Shown here in pieces: positions 47,969-56,815 of a DNA stretch of 64,000 nucleotides. The DNA comes from JAWXUK01 sp044432725 (GTDB lineage: Bacteria > Bacillota > Clostridia > Oscillospirales > Oscillospiraceae). A model generated the notes under the pieces. It saw only the letters and a program-made list of their open reading frames with translations. It did no database searches and had not been told where the DNA came from. Positions within the stretch are counted from its first letter, which is position 1, and each line of letters begins with the position of its first letter. Made by a program: the position numbers and the translations under genes. The stretch lies in contig JAWXUL010000009.1 in NCBI GenBank assembly GCA_044432725.1, positions 38,865 to 102,864 of the forward strand. Reading direction: 5' to 3'.

Positions 47969-48958
47969 CTATTCTACTGCACGGAGACGAGAACGCAAGA
48001 TATCTCCGTCTAGGCCTGCCATACGTCCAGACATAATACTACGAATTGCTGTGATTTCGTTTTCTTTTGCAGCCAGATAAGCAATCACAGGGCCTTCCCC
48101 AAAGGGAATGCGTCTTGCGTTGCCCAAATAAGCTGTCAAAGCATTGTCGCAAAGAAGTTCAAATTCTGTTAGTGCTCCGCCCTCAGCACTTGCCACTTTG
48201 CCACCTGCAACAGCAGCAACAGACAAGCCTCCGCCTTGGAACAGATTCACAAAATCTTGATTGTGCAAGATGGCATAAGTAGACACTTTTCCACCTTCTA
48301 CCAAAGCAAGTTTCAAGAAATCTTGCTCCTTCTCCAGACGAGCTGCACGAACCACAGAACGTAAGTTTGCAATGTCAATCATGGTTTGCACATAGCCCAC
48401 GATAAAGTCACTGCCTGTTTCTTTTGCAAGGACAATCATTTCTTGGAAATACCCTTGGTCTAGCAGAAAATCAGCCAGTTGTGGGTCGCTTGTTGTGGCA
48501 AGCAACTCTTTGGCTTCGTTTCCGAGTTTACCTAGGATATCACCCAGTTCCCGATAATCCCCTTTTCTACCACAATCCAAGATTTTGCTTGGATCAATGG
48601 TACCACCAGAGAGTAAAAGAGACTCTGGTGAAAGGTTTTGTGCCAATGCCTTTAACACAACTTTCACATTGTGATAGTCATATTTCAGCTGAAAAATCGC
48701 CACCAACGAAGGCTCAGGCACAGAGCTTGCCATGTCAGCCATGGTTTCCCCACGACTTTTTGCCAATAACTGTTCCAATGCCGAGCCTGTATTTGCCGTC
48801 AATGTGCCATAGCCACACTCTGACAAGATTTTAGCCGCTTCTTCGTGATCTTTTGCATCGATTAAGCGATTCATTTTGTCTGCGTTTAGCATACGATTTT
48901 CCATGGCACGAATGCGTGTCGAAATGGACAAATAGTCCGTATCCTTTCGGTGGGACAA
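47969..48958 (-). CDS. ntpC: V/A-type ATPase subunit C
   Basis: A 329-residue all-helical socket protein joining the central stalk to the c-ring. It starts MSHRKDTDYLSISTRIRAME with a TTG codon nine bases after GGGAGG, and carries the repeated DYHNVKVVLKALAQ helices of the family. Homologous to the V-ATPase d subunit. Confidence 0.94.
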   Translation of the reverse strand: MSHRKDTDYLSISTRIRAMENRMLNADKMNRLIDAKDHEEAAKILSECGYGTLTANTGSALEQLLAKSRGETMADMASSVPEPSLVAIFQLKYDYHNVKVVLKALAQNLSPESLLLSGGTIDPSKILDCGRKGDYRELGDILGKLGNEAKELLATTSDPQLADFLLDQGYFQEMIVLAKETGSDFIVGYVQTMIDIANLRSVVRAARLEKEQDFLKLALVEGGKVSTYAILHNQDFVNLFQGGGLSVAAVAGGKVASAEGGALTEFELLCDNALTAYLGNARRIPFGEGPVIAYLAAKENEITAIRSIMSGRMAGLDGDILRSRLRAVE

Positions 48959-48992
48959 GATAGATTCCCTCCCTTACATATTAGTTGTGAAC

Positions 48993-49685
48993 TTAGGAAA
49001 AGAGCAAGCCTGCTACTTCCAGTTCTAATTCGTTCCGTTGCAAGCGGACCAAAGTGTCAAAATCACAGTTGATTTCTACGTCGCCGTCAAGCATGATAAA
49101 TCCACCTTTCAGTGGGCGAGTTTCTTCAGATAAACTCACACCACCATCTGAGCCAGCGTTCATAACAGCTGTCACAGTTTTCAGAACCTTTTCTAAGAAA
49201 GGTCCTGCTTTAGAGTCAGTGATCACAGGAGGAAGTTCAGGGGCATTGCCACCTTTCAGTGCTGCATTCACCTTTGATACAACCTCTTTCCCTACGCTTT
49301 CTTTGTCTTTCACAGAGAAAACAAGGGATTCTGTCCCACTGGACACACAAGCAATGGCAAGACTGACAAGCAAGTCGATATACTCCCCTTGTGGGCGACT
49401 GGTCAAATCTTCTAATGCTTTTTCAAAAGCTTCAGAAATCAGATCTTGCTTCATGGCAAGCTCCATTTTCTTTCCTTCCATTTCAGCAGAAGAGGCAAGA
49501 CGATCTTTTCTCTCTGCCACTTGGATTTTGCCTTTTTCCAGAATGTCTTCTGACAAGGCTTTGGCTTCAGCTTCTGCACTTTCCAAAATTGCATCTACTT
49601 CTTTTTTGGTATCAGCTTCGATTTGTGCAATTTCAGCTTTCGCATCTGCTGCAATGCGAGCCTCTATTTTTTCCATTCCGTTCAT
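48993..49685 (-). CDS. ntpE: V/A-type ATPase subunit E (peripheral stalk)
   Basis: A 230-residue stator subunit. The N-terminal half is one long charged helix (EKIEARIAADAKAEIAQIEA, then KEVDAILESAEAEAKALSED) that pairs with the G/H subunit; the C-terminal half is the globular domain that holds the head (LKGGFIMLDGDVEINCDFDT). Between subunits K and C. Confidence 0.94.
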   Translation of the reverse strand: MNGMEKIEARIAADAKAEIAQIEADTKKEVDAILESAEAEAKALSEDILEKGKIQVAERKDRLASSAEMEGKKMELAMKQDLISEAFEKALEDLTSRPQGEYIDLLVSLAIACVSSGTESLVFSVKDKESVGKEVVSKVNAALKGGNAPELPPVITDSKAGPFLEKVLKTVTAVMNAGSDGGVSLSEETRPLKGGFIMLDGDVEINCDFDTLVRLQRNELELEVAGLLFS

Positions 49686-49719
49686 GGACTAACACCGCCT
49701 TTTCTTAATACTTAATTGA

Positions 49720-50217
49720 TTAAATGCTGTTAATCATCATGATGGAAGCCAAAAGGGACAAAATTGCATAGAATTCCACTGTGATACAAAGAACCATTCC
49801 TTTTGCCCAGTGGTCAGCTTTTTTAGCAAGAACGTTGATAGAACCAGCTGCCACACGACCTTGTGCAATCGCAGAGAACAATCCACCCAAAGCCATAGGC
49901 ATACAAGCTGCAAAATATTGACAACCAACAGCCACAGACATATCGCCAGCTGTTCCAGCCAAAAGACCCATACCATTCACTGCCACGAACCAAATAACCA
50001 GTCCATAAAGACCTTGTGTACCAGGAAGCACTTGCAAAATCAAGATTTTACCGAATTTTTCTGGTTCTTCGCAAAGTAAGCCTGTTCCTGCTTCACCAGC
50101 AAGACCTGTACCTTTTGCAGAGCCGATACCGCTCAGCACAGCAGCAAGACCTGCACCAAAAAGTGCCAACGCCAAACCACCAAATTGTTCCAAGAACCCT
50201 AATCCCATAATTTCCAT
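49720..50217 (-). CDS. ntpK: V/A-type ATPase subunit K (c-ring, 4 helices), probably Na+-binding
   Basis: A 165-residue duplicated proteolipid with four membrane helices. The ion site carries the residues that bind Na+ in Enterococcus hirae NtpK: Leu64, Thr67, Gln68 and Tyr71 in LPGTQGLYG, Gln119 in IAQGRVAAG and Glu148 in TVEFYAILSLL. Only the second hairpin has the carboxylate, so one ion per four-helix unit, as in V-type rings. AGGAGG precedes the ATG. Na+ specificity is inferred from these residues. Confidence 0.95.
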   Translation of the reverse strand: MEIMGLGFLEQFGGLALALFGAGLAAVLSGIGSAKGTGLAGEAGTGLLCEEPEKFGKILILQVLPGTQGLYGLVIWFVAVNGMGLLAGTAGDMSVAVGCQYFAACMPMALGGLFSAIAQGRVAAGSINVLAKKADHWAKGMVLCITVEFYAILSLLASIMMINSI

Positions 50218-50302
50218 GTTAATTTCCTCCTAAAATAAATGTAAATAAAATTTTACAAAACCGTTTGATTACGGTAATGTTCTGTCATTGTCCCACGGGG
50301 AA

Positions 50303-52255
50303 TTAGTTTTGCCCAGAAATATCCACGTATTTTGTGTCCATGTTCAAAGGCTGGAAGGCACGTCCACCATCCATGTAAAATTTTCCGAAGAATTCCAAAC
50401 ATTGCAAACGCAAAGTATGGACAAAACAACCCAAAAGGTTCAACAAGAAGTTCAAAGCATTGCCTAAAAAAGCGATGATGATATAAGGAATCAATCCCAC
50501 AGCGCCACCACCCATGCCGTCTGCCACAATCATGCCAAGGTCATTAAAGACAGAAGCGATAACTGAACCTGCCAGCATCAATGCCATCAAACGTGCATAA
50601 GAAAGAATATCGCCAAAATAGCCGGTGATATCATAAAGACTTGCCACACCACCTACGATTTTGCCAATCCCTTTGTTGGCACGACCTTGGGTCAAAACCA
50701 GTGCTGCCACACCTGCATAACAGACATACCATCCGCTGCCCAGAACACCCAAAGCGCCACCGATGAACAAAAGCCACCAAGAGCCTTCATCCATAATTGC
50801 ATCTTTTAACTTACCGTCTTTGGTCTTTTTCACAAAAGAAATCACCATACCAGTGAGCAGATGTACAGCACCAAAGCCCATGGCTGCGATCAAAATCTCG
50901 ATGCTTTGAGACATAGGATCAATCACTGCAGGCCAGAACCAAGTAAATGTGCTGCTTGGATTTAAAATCAAAAGGAAGTTTTCCACAAAATTTCCGAAGA
51001 AACCAGCTGTCAACACACCCCAAACAAAGGTGCTGTACCCAGCCATACGGAACAGTTCGCAGAAATCACGCATGCCACCCTTTGGTTTTGCTTTGGACAA
51101 CACATATTGTGTTGCAAAAATCATCAATAAGCCATAACCCATGTCTGCCATCATCATTCCATAGAAGAAGATGAAAAATGGTGCCATCAATGGATTTGGA
51201 TCCACACCATTATAAGCAGGCAAGGAATACATCTCGGTGACAATAGACAAAGAACGTGATAGCTTGCCGTTTTGTAGCTTCACAGGCACCACAGGAATCT
51301 CATCTTCTGTTGGGTCCGCTGTTTCAAATGCCACAGTGAAGCCAGAGAGCATGGATTCCAGTTCTCCCAATTTATCTGCAACCACCCAACCATCTAAGTA
51401 AAATGTGGAGTCTGTATCAAGCAAACGTGTTTTCGCTTCTTCTTTGACAATCAGTTGCTGGGTTCCATCCAAATATTTTTGAATATTGGGGCGAAACTCT
51501 CCCATTCTTGTCAAAGATTCTGCTTTTTGCACAGAACGCTTTTCGATGTCTGATAAACGTTCTTCGATGCCTTTGATGTTTTCCTTCGCTGTACCTTCTG
51601 CACCACGGAAATTCACCCGAGACCATCCAGAAACTTTTAACAGTTCCAAAGCTTCTGCAAATTGAGGAGTATAGCAAGTCAAAAGAGCATAAACCCCGTC
51701 TTTTCCTTCAGAAGCTTCTGTCAATTCAGCCAAATCTGTGGTGACAGAGAGTTTTCCGCCTAAGGCTTTTACATCTGTCCCACTGGGCAACACCCCAAAT
51801 TGGACTGAAATCCCAGAAGTTGACTCTGTTTCCAAGGGTAAATCAATCTTTTCCCAAGGAAGAAGGCTGTCTTTCTTTTGCAGTAGGGCTGTTTTTTCGC
51901 CCTCTAGCGTAGAAATTTCCCCTTTTGCTTCGGTGATTTGAGTGATGGTCTCCCATCCTTTGATTCGTTCACTTTCAGCAAAAAGATCTTTTTCGGAAAT
52001 CACAGGGCGTGGTTTGAACATAGGTCCATTGGGTTTGCTATAGCCTTGTAAAATTTCCAGTGCCTGTTCTCCTGCCTGATAACAACTTTTGTACTCATCT
52101 AAAGCAGCGCTGTCAGGTTGAGAGAGGGAAGGCAGGTCTGTTTTGTCAACGTTGGAAACTTCTACAGTGCCCAAACGTTGCAGTTTTTGGAGAAGATCTT
52201 CTCGTTCCTCTTGAATGCCCAAAAGGTGAAGATGCTTCATCTTTACGATTGCCAT
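50303..52255 (-). CDS. ntpI: V/A-type ATPase subunit I (membrane stator)
   Basis: A 650-residue subunit: a cytoplasmic N-terminal half with long helices (MAIVKMKHLHLLGIQEERED onward) and a C-terminal membrane half of about seven to eight helices (from NPLMAPFFIFFYGMMMADMG) that carries the ion half-channels against the c-ring, including GDILSYARLMALMLAG with the essential Arg. Overlaps the preceding gene by 13 bases. Confidence 0.96.
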   Translation of the reverse strand: MAIVKMKHLHLLGIQEEREDLLQKLQRLGTVEVSNVDKTDLPSLSQPDSAALDEYKSCYQAGEQALEILQGYSKPNGPMFKPRPVISEKDLFAESERIKGWETITQITEAKGEISTLEGEKTALLQKKDSLLPWEKIDLPLETESTSGISVQFGVLPSGTDVKALGGKLSVTTDLAELTEASEGKDGVYALLTCYTPQFAEALELLKVSGWSRVNFRGAEGTAKENIKGIEERLSDIEKRSVQKAESLTRMGEFRPNIQKYLDGTQQLIVKEEAKTRLLDTDSTFYLDGWVVADKLGELESMLSGFTVAFETADPTEDEIPVVPVKLQNGKLSRSLSIVTEMYSLPAYNGVDPNPLMAPFFIFFYGMMMADMGYGLLMIFATQYVLSKAKPKGGMRDFCELFRMAGYSTFVWGVLTAGFFGNFVENFLLILNPSSTFTWFWPAVIDPMSQSIEILIAAMGFGAVHLLTGMVISFVKKTKDGKLKDAIMDEGSWWLLFIGGALGVLGSGWYVCYAGVAALVLTQGRANKGIGKIVGGVASLYDITGYFGDILSYARLMALMLAGSVIASVFNDLGMIVADGMGGGAVGLIPYIIIAFLGNALNFLLNLLGCFVHTLRLQCLEFFGKFYMDGGRAFQPLNMDTKYVDISGQN

Positions 52256-52569
52256 TGACTGTTCACAACCCTTTCCGTGATAAGATTTGCCGCCTGGGTC
52301 AATTTGTCCCCTGCTGACTGTCTTTGGGAGTCACAACGTGACTTCGCTTGGTTCAAAGTAGTTTGCGCAGCCGTCTTGCCTTCTGCCTCTGCCCCTTGAA
52401 GCTGAGTCCGGACTTGCTCCTGAGCTTCTGACTTAGCTTTTGCAATTTTCGCTGCAGCTTCTTCCTTTGCCTTTGCGATTTCTTCTTGCCCCTTTGCCAT
52501 TGCTGCTTCTTTGTCAGCTTTATGGGTCGCTTCTGCTTGGGCAACTTTTTTGATTTCTTCTAATGCCAT
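52243..52569 (-). CDS. ntpF: V/A-type ATPase subunit G/H (peripheral stalk)
   Basis: A 108-residue, almost wholly helical, Ala/Lys/Glu-rich subunit (KVAQAEATHKADKEAAMAKG) forming the right-handed coiled coil of the peripheral stalk with E. First gene of the operon; GGCGGTG precedes the ATG. Low-complexity composition makes homology weak, so the call relies on position and composition. Confidence 0.85.
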   Translation of the reverse strand: MALEEIKKVAQAEATHKADKEAAMAKGQEEIAKAKEEAAAKIAKAKSEAQEQVRTQLQGAEAEGKTAAQTTLNQAKSRCDSQRQSAGDKLTQAANLITERVVNSQWQS

Positions 52570-52662
52570 GATTGGTTCACCGCCTTTCCGATTTCTAGCT
52601 TTCCTGTTCCTAGGTCTTCCACGAGTCGTGCAAGGATAAAAAAGGTTAAAACGCTAAAATAA

Positions 52663-52691
52663 ATTATACCCTTTTTATGACAAAAAAGCAA
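52663..52691 (-). promoter_or_regulatory. Promoter of the V-ATPase operon
   Basis: Minus strand TTGCTT (52686-52691), 17 bases, TATAAT (52663-52668), giving a leader of about 85 bases. Confidence 0.82.
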
Positions 52692-52803
52692 GAGAAAAAT
52701 TTACAATTTGTTAAAAAATTTTTATTGCATTTTTTGGAAAAATTTGTTGTTTTATCACAAGGGTCTATCCACCCCTCTCTTCTCTGCTCCCTCTGCCCTT
52801 GTC

Positions 52804-54027
52804 TCACCCTCGCCATTGGTCCACTGTCAGCGCTAAAATTGTCAAAGCAATGGCGACTAAAATCGACAAAATTAAAATCAAAAGACGAAGGAATTGATTA
52901 AAGGTAAAGTGTTCTTCCCCTGGTTTGCGTTGTTTTCGCTTTTTTCCTTTGGTGTTTTTCTTCAAATAAGCAAGGTCATGAATCCGTGCCGCAGTAGCAT
53001 TCCGCTTTCTGGGTACTGGCTTTTCTTTGCTGATGTTTTTCACCTTATACCGATGGACAGCCCCTCCTCGACGATAGGGTGTCCCTCGGTCCACTCGCAC
53101 AGAAACGCCTTTTTTCTTCCCACCACCACTATAATTTGTACTGGGCTTCACAGAAAGCTGGCCATGTTTTTTCTTTCCCTTACTACCACTATAAGCCACA
53201 TGAGGGGCTGTCGGTCTGAATCCACGATGCTTCTTCCCCAAATTACCAGCACGATAATTTTCTTGTGCCAGAATTTGTTGCTTCACTTTGTGTTTTCTGA
53301 TGGTGTTGCCAGAACGATAGTTCTTCCCTTGGCTTGGCATCACCTTGGTGCGATATTTCTTTCCTAAATTACCAGAACGATAATTTTCTTGTGCCAGAAT
53401 CTTTTGTTTTACTTTGTGCTTTCTGATGGTATTGCCAGAGCGATAGTTCTTCCCTTGGCTTGGCATCACCTTGGTGCGATATTTCTTTCCTAGATTGCCA
53501 GAGCGATAATTTTCTTTGGGCTGAATTTTTTGCTTTACCTTGTGCTTCCCTATGGTGGAACCAGAGCGATAGTTTTTTTCAGGGCTCATTCTTACCTTGC
53601 TACGGTTTCGCTTTCCCTGATGTCCCGAGCGATAGTTCTTTTCAGGACTCACCTTCACCTTGCTGCGATTTCGCTTTCCTTGATGTCCCGAGCGATAATT
53701 ATTTTGTGCAAGGATTTGTTTCTTCATCTTGTGCTTTCTTGCTTTTCCACTGGAACGATAGTTTTTTTCTGGACTGGTACTTACCTTAAATTTATATTTT
53801 TTTCCCTGATTCCCAGAACGATAAGCACTACTTGCCACAGCCTTTGGCTGAGTTCGGTATAGTTTCCCTTTTTTACCTGACCGATAATTCCCCGTGGCTG
53901 CTTGCAAAAAAACAAAAGACTTTTGCTTCCGTTTCCCTGAATGTCCCTCATAATTTGGTTTCTTGATTCGAAAGGGATTTTTCTTGCTGGCAAACACTTT
54001 ATGCCCTCTGGCTTTGTAATTTTTCAT
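52804..54027 (-). CDS. Highly basic 21-residue-repeat protein with C-terminal membrane helix
   Basis: A 407-residue protein I do not recognise. The ATG at 54027 follows AGAAGGAAA and the fabG-like stop by 36 bases; the frame upstream runs inside that gene without a start. From about residue 47 to 330 it consists of about 14 tandem units of 21 residues with the pattern NYRSGNxGKKxRxKVxxSxxK; units 7-8 and 9-10 are a near-identical 42-residue pair. Lys, Arg and Ser dominate and acidic residues are few. The end is one hydrophobic helix (FLRLLILILSILVAIALTIL) after a polar stretch and no signal peptide, so a tail-anchored topology with the basic part inside is likely. It could bind nucleic acid, acidic lipid or polymer. 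Confidence 0.82.
   Translation of the reverse strand: MKNYKARGHKVFASKKNPFRIKKPNYEGHSGKRKQKSFVFLQAATGNYRSGKKGKLYRTQPKAVASSAYRSGNQGKKYKFKVSTSPEKNYRSSGKARKHKMKKQILAQNNYRSGHQGKRNRSKVKVSPEKNYRSGHQGKRNRSKVRMSPEKNYRSGSTIGKHKVKQKIQPKENYRSGNLGKKYRTKVMPSQGKNYRSGNTIRKHKVKQKILAQENYRSGNLGKKYRTKVMPSQGKNYRSGNTIRKHKVKQQILAQENYRAGNLGKKHRGFRPTAPHVAYSGSKGKKKHGQLSVKPSTNYSGGGKKKGVSVRVDRGTPYRRGGAVHRYKVKNISKEKPVPRKRNATAARIHDLAYLKKNTKGKKRKQRKPGEEHFTFNQFLRLLILILSILVAIALTILALTVDQWRG
53080..53889 (-). repeat. In-frame 63-bp tandem repeats
   Basis: About 13 diverged copies of a 63-bp unit inside the basic-protein gene; a 126-bp higher-order pair is almost identical between about 53250 and 53500. Coding, not CRISPR: no spacers, and the reading frame is kept throughout. 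Confidence 0.9.
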
Positions 54028-54062
54028 TTTCCTTCTGGTGAAAAAGCCAAGAATGCGATCAC

Positions 54063-54797
54063 CTAGACTACTTGCCCCCCGTTGACGGCTAACACCTGAC
54101 CTGTGAGATAGCTTGATTTTTCCGAGAGCAGAAAAGAAACCACCTGAGCCACTTCCTCCACGGTACCCACTCTGCCCAGAGGAATTTTTTCTATGAAACA
54201 TTGTTTTTCCTCCTCGCTTAGCATTCCGTTCATTTCTGTCTCTATCATCCCTGGGGCAACGGCATTCACCCGTAATCCAGAGGGAGCCAGTTCCACAGCA
54301 AGGGCTTTGGTCAGCCCAATCACCCCTGCTTTCGAGGTTGCATAAGCCACCTCGCAAGATGCCCCCACTTGTCCCCAAATAGAAGAGATGGTGACAATAT
54401 TCCCCCTTTGTCTGGAAATCATAGAGGGAAGGGCTACCTTTAATAAACTATAAAAACTGTGAAGATTCACGTCCATCACCCTTTCCCATGCCTCTGGTGT
54501 GGTGTCTTGAAACAAAGAGAAATGAGAAATCCCAGCATTTAACACGATGCCATCAGGGGTACCAAAATCTCTCAGGATTTTCTGGGTCATCTCTGTGGTT
54601 TCGGAGTGACTGGCAAGATCGCCTGAAAAAATTTCACATACTCCACCAAAGGCACGGATTTCCGCCTGAAGTGCCTGTGCCTTCCCCTGATGGCGATGAT
54701 AGCAACAGGCAAGGTGATACCCTTCTTTCCCTTGTTCCAAGGCAATGGCTCGACCAATCTCTCCACTGGCGCCAGTAATGAGAATTTTTTTCTCCAT
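54063..54797 (-). CDS. FabG-like short-chain dehydrogenase/reductase
   Basis: A 244-residue classical SDR with NADP-binding ITGASGEIGRAIALEQGKEG, NAGISHF, the catalytic Ser region IVTISSIWGQVG and YATSKAG (Tyr-x-x-x-Lys), and the C-terminal LTGQVLAVNGGQVV of 3-oxoacyl-ACP reductases. GAGG precedes the ATG. It stands outside any fatty-acid gene cluster and is cotranscribed with the basic repeat protein, so the substrate may differ from 3-oxoacyl-ACP. Confidence 0.88.
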   Translation of the reverse strand: MEKKILITGASGEIGRAIALEQGKEGYHLACCYHRHQGKAQALQAEIRAFGGVCEIFSGDLASHSETTEMTQKILRDFGTPDGIVLNAGISHFSLFQDTTPEAWERVMDVNLHSFYSLLKVALPSMISRQRGNIVTISSIWGQVGASCEVAYATSKAGVIGLTKALAVELAPSGLRVNAVAPGMIETEMNGMLSEEEKQCFIEKIPLGRVGTVEEVAQVVSFLLSEKSSYLTGQVLAVNGGQVV

Positions 54798-54827
54798 AAG
54801 TTCCTCAACCTTTCATTCAATAATCAT

Positions 54828-54856
54828 AGTATATGACATTTCCTTGTTTTTTTCAA
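54828..54856 (-). promoter_or_regulatory. Promoter of the fabG-like gene and repeat-protein gene
   Basis: Minus strand TTGAAA (54851-54856), 17 bases, TATACT (54828-54833). Confidence 0.78.
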
Positions 54857-54884
54857 GTACATTTTGTAAGATAGCAAAAAAGGC

Positions 54885-54913
54885 TTGCTTTTATTTTTTT
54901 TCTACAGTATACT
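54885..54913 (+). promoter_or_regulatory. Promoter of the lipid kinase gene
   Basis: TTGCTT (54885-54890), 17 bases, TATACT (54908-54913). Confidence 0.75.
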
Positions 54914-54952
54914 ACTAGAGTATTTAATCTAGAGCAAAGGAAGGAGGAGACG

Positions 54953-55855
54953 ATGAAACCACTCTTACTCATTTATAATCCAAACGCTGGAAAAGGAGCA
55001 ATCGCTGGACATCTCAACGAAATCATCCAAATATTCACAGCCCATCATTGGCTTTGCTCTTGCTGGCCCACCAGAAAAAAAGGGGATGGCAAAAAAATTG
55101 TCACCGAGCTTGGGAGCAAGTTTGCCAGAATTGTCTGTGCCGGTGGAGATGGTACCCTCAGCGAAATCGCCGAAGGGCTCCTCTCTCTGGAATCCCCTCC
55201 CCCCCTTGCCTATATCCCTTTTGGCTCTACCAATGACAGTGCCAACACCCTACACCTCCCCAAAGACCCCCTAAACGCTGCCAAAATCGCAGCCACAGGC
55301 ATCCCTTTAAAACAAGATTCTGGCTCTCTCAATGGACAGCCCTTTTTATATGTTGCCGCTTTCGGTGCTTTTTCAGCTGTCTCGTATGAAGTAAGCCAAG
55401 ACTGGAAAAATATGTTCGGCAGCCTTGCCTATGTGATGGGTGGCATGGTCTCTCTCCCCTCTATCACCCCCTATCACATCAAAGTCTGCTACGACGGGAA
55501 GGAAATCGAAGATGACTTTTTCTACGGTATGGTCTGTAACAGCTATACCGTGGGAGGATTGACAGCCCTATCAGAAGACACTGTCTTTCTGGATGATGGA
55601 GAATTTGAAGTGCTACTCATCCGAAAAGCCGACGGCTTTCATGCCATCTTTGCAGCTCTCCAATCCTTTTTGTGGAAAATCCCCATTGAAGACAGCTCTG
55701 TTCTCACCTTTCGTGCCAAAGAATTAAGCTTCCACTGTACCATTCCTTTGGCTTGGACCATCGACGGGGAATATGGTGGCACAGGCCATGACCATCGTGT
55801 GGTAAACCATCGCCACTCCTTAACTGTAATTCACGGAGAAAATTTGTACTCTTGA
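54953..55855 (+). CDS. Diacylglycerol kinase-family lipid kinase (YegS/DgkB-like)
   Basis: A 300-residue soluble or peripheral lipid kinase. The DAGK catalytic domain shows LIYNPNAGKGAI at the start, VCAGGDGTLSEIAEGLL (GGDGT motif) and PFGSTNDSANTLHLP. The C-terminal domain contains VLTFRAKELSF and IDGEYGGTG. Phosphorylates diacylglycerol or a related lipid; DgkB in Bacillus recycles diacylglycerol from lipoteichoic acid synthesis. AAGGAGG precedes the ATG. Confidence 0.93.
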   Translation: MKPLLLIYNPNAGKGAIAGHLNEIIQIFTAHHWLCSCWPTRKKGDGKKIVTELGSKFARIVCAGGDGTLSEIAEGLLSLESPPPLAYIPFGSTNDSANTLHLPKDPLNAAKIAATGIPLKQDSGSLNGQPFLYVAAFGAFSAVSYEVSQDWKNMFGSLAYVMGGMVSLPSITPYHIKVCYDGKEIEDDFFYGMVCNSYTVGGLTALSEDTVFLDDGEFEVLLIRKADGFHAIFAALQSFLWKIPIEDSSVLTFRAKELSFHCTIPLAWTIDGEYGGTGHDHRVVNHRHSLTVIHGENLYS

Positions 55856-55880
55856 CAAAATTTTTTTCCTGTGCTAAAAT
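55852..55880 (+). promoter_or_regulatory. Promoter of the thiT transcript
   Basis: TTGACA (55852-55857, overlapping the kinase stop codon), 17 bases, TAAAAT (55875-55880). Confidence 0.85.
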
Positions 55881-55913
55881 AAAAATGGCCATTCCTCCCA
55901 ATGAAAACGAAAT

Positions 55914-56017
55914 AACACAGGGGCGCTGAGTGCAAAAGCTCGGCTGAGAAAAAAGTGTAAACGCCACTTTTTGTCACCTTAACACCTGATTCGGATAATG
56001 CCGACGGAGGAAGTGTT
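55914..56017 (+). promoter_or_regulatory. TPP riboswitch (THI element)
   Basis: P1 AACAC (55914-55918) with GTGTT (56013-56017), the conserved GGGGCGC and CTGAGA of the pyrimidine-sensing arm, and CCTGATTCGGATAATGCCG of the pyrophosphate-sensing arm. A variable hairpin GTGTAAACGCCAC-like insert lies in P3. Binds thiamine pyrophosphate to shut off thiT. Downstream TTACCATT/AATGGTAA (about 56047-56080) before the AAAAGGAG site may form the expression platform. Confidence 0.95.
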
Positions 56018-56103
56018 GCAATATTTTTGTGCTCTTTTGAAGCTGTTACCATTCTGAACGATTGTGTGGAAATGGTAAAATTATTTAAAAGGAGTACAAT
56101 AAC

Positions 56104-56727
56104 ATGGCAGAAACACAACAAGAAACCCCCATTTCTTCTGGAAATGGAGCAGGAGGCAGAGGTCCTGCTGCCACCCGTTGCCTTTGCGAAGGGGCGATTA
56201 TGGTGGCTTTGGCACAGGTTCTATCCTACATCAAATTTTACGAGGCACCTTATGGCGGTTCCATCACCTTGGGGATGTTCCCCATCCTATTTTTCGCCTA
56301 TCGTTGGGGTGTGAAATCAGGGATTCTGGTGGGCTTCACCTATGGACTCCTTCAACTGATTTTCGATGGTGCCTATGCTTGGGGATGGCAGTCCATGCTA
56401 ATGGATTACCTTCTTGCCTTCACCCCTTTGGGTTTGGCTGGCTTATTTTCTGGAAAGAAACTACAGGCTAAATTAGGTACCTTCTCCCTTTATGCTGGAT
56501 TTTTCCTAGGTGCTTTTGGTCGCTTCCTCATTCACTTTGTGGCTGGTGCAACCATTTGGAAATCCTATATGCCCGAAGATTTTACAAACCCCTATTTCTA
56601 TTCCCTTGTGTACAACGGAGGCTATATGCTTCCATCAACGATTCTTTGTCTTCTGATGACATTCTTGTTGCAAAAGTCAATGAAATCCTATTTCTTAGGG
56701 GAAGACATCCAACATCTGAAAAAATAA
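56104..56727 (+). CDS. thiT: ECF transporter thiamine-binding S component ThiT
   Basis: A 207-residue membrane protein with six helices, the specificity subunit for thiamine in an energy-coupling-factor importer. It has the family features EGAIMVALAQVLSYIKFY, GGSITLGMFPILFFAYRWG and YGLLQLIFDGAYAWGWQSML, and late YNGGYMLPS. The first 27 residues are a polar head of unusual length. Controlled by the TPP riboswitch directly upstream. The shared EcfAAT module is not in the window. Confidence 0.95.
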   Translation: MAETQQETPISSGNGAGGRGPAATRCLCEGAIMVALAQVLSYIKFYEAPYGGSITLGMFPILFFAYRWGVKSGILVGFTYGLLQLIFDGAYAWGWQSMLMDYLLAFTPLGLAGLFSGKKLQAKLGTFSLYAGFFLGAFGRFLIHFVAGATIWKSYMPEDFTNPYFYSLVYNGGYMLPSTILCLLMTFLLQKSMKSYFLGEDIQHLKK

Positions 56728-56740
56728 CACAGTAAAAATG

Positions 56741-56764
56741 AAGGGAGCGAAAGCTCCCTTTTCT
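56741..56764 (+). terminator. Terminator of thiT
   Basis: Arms AAGGGAGC and GCTCCCTT around GAAA, then TTCT. Confidence 0.8.
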
Positions 56765-56815
56765 AAAATAAACTCTTACGAAGTATCGTCCCAGAATCAA
56801 AAGGAGGTGAGAAAG

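Noticed and set aside
53080..53889. Regular 63-bp repeats that could suggest a CRISPR array
   Set aside because: Period is a multiple of three, the repeats keep one open frame with a sensible protein, and there are no unique spacers.
54028..54378. N-terminal extension of the basic repeat protein
   Set aside because: That part of the frame overlaps the FabG-like gene and reads as its shadow.
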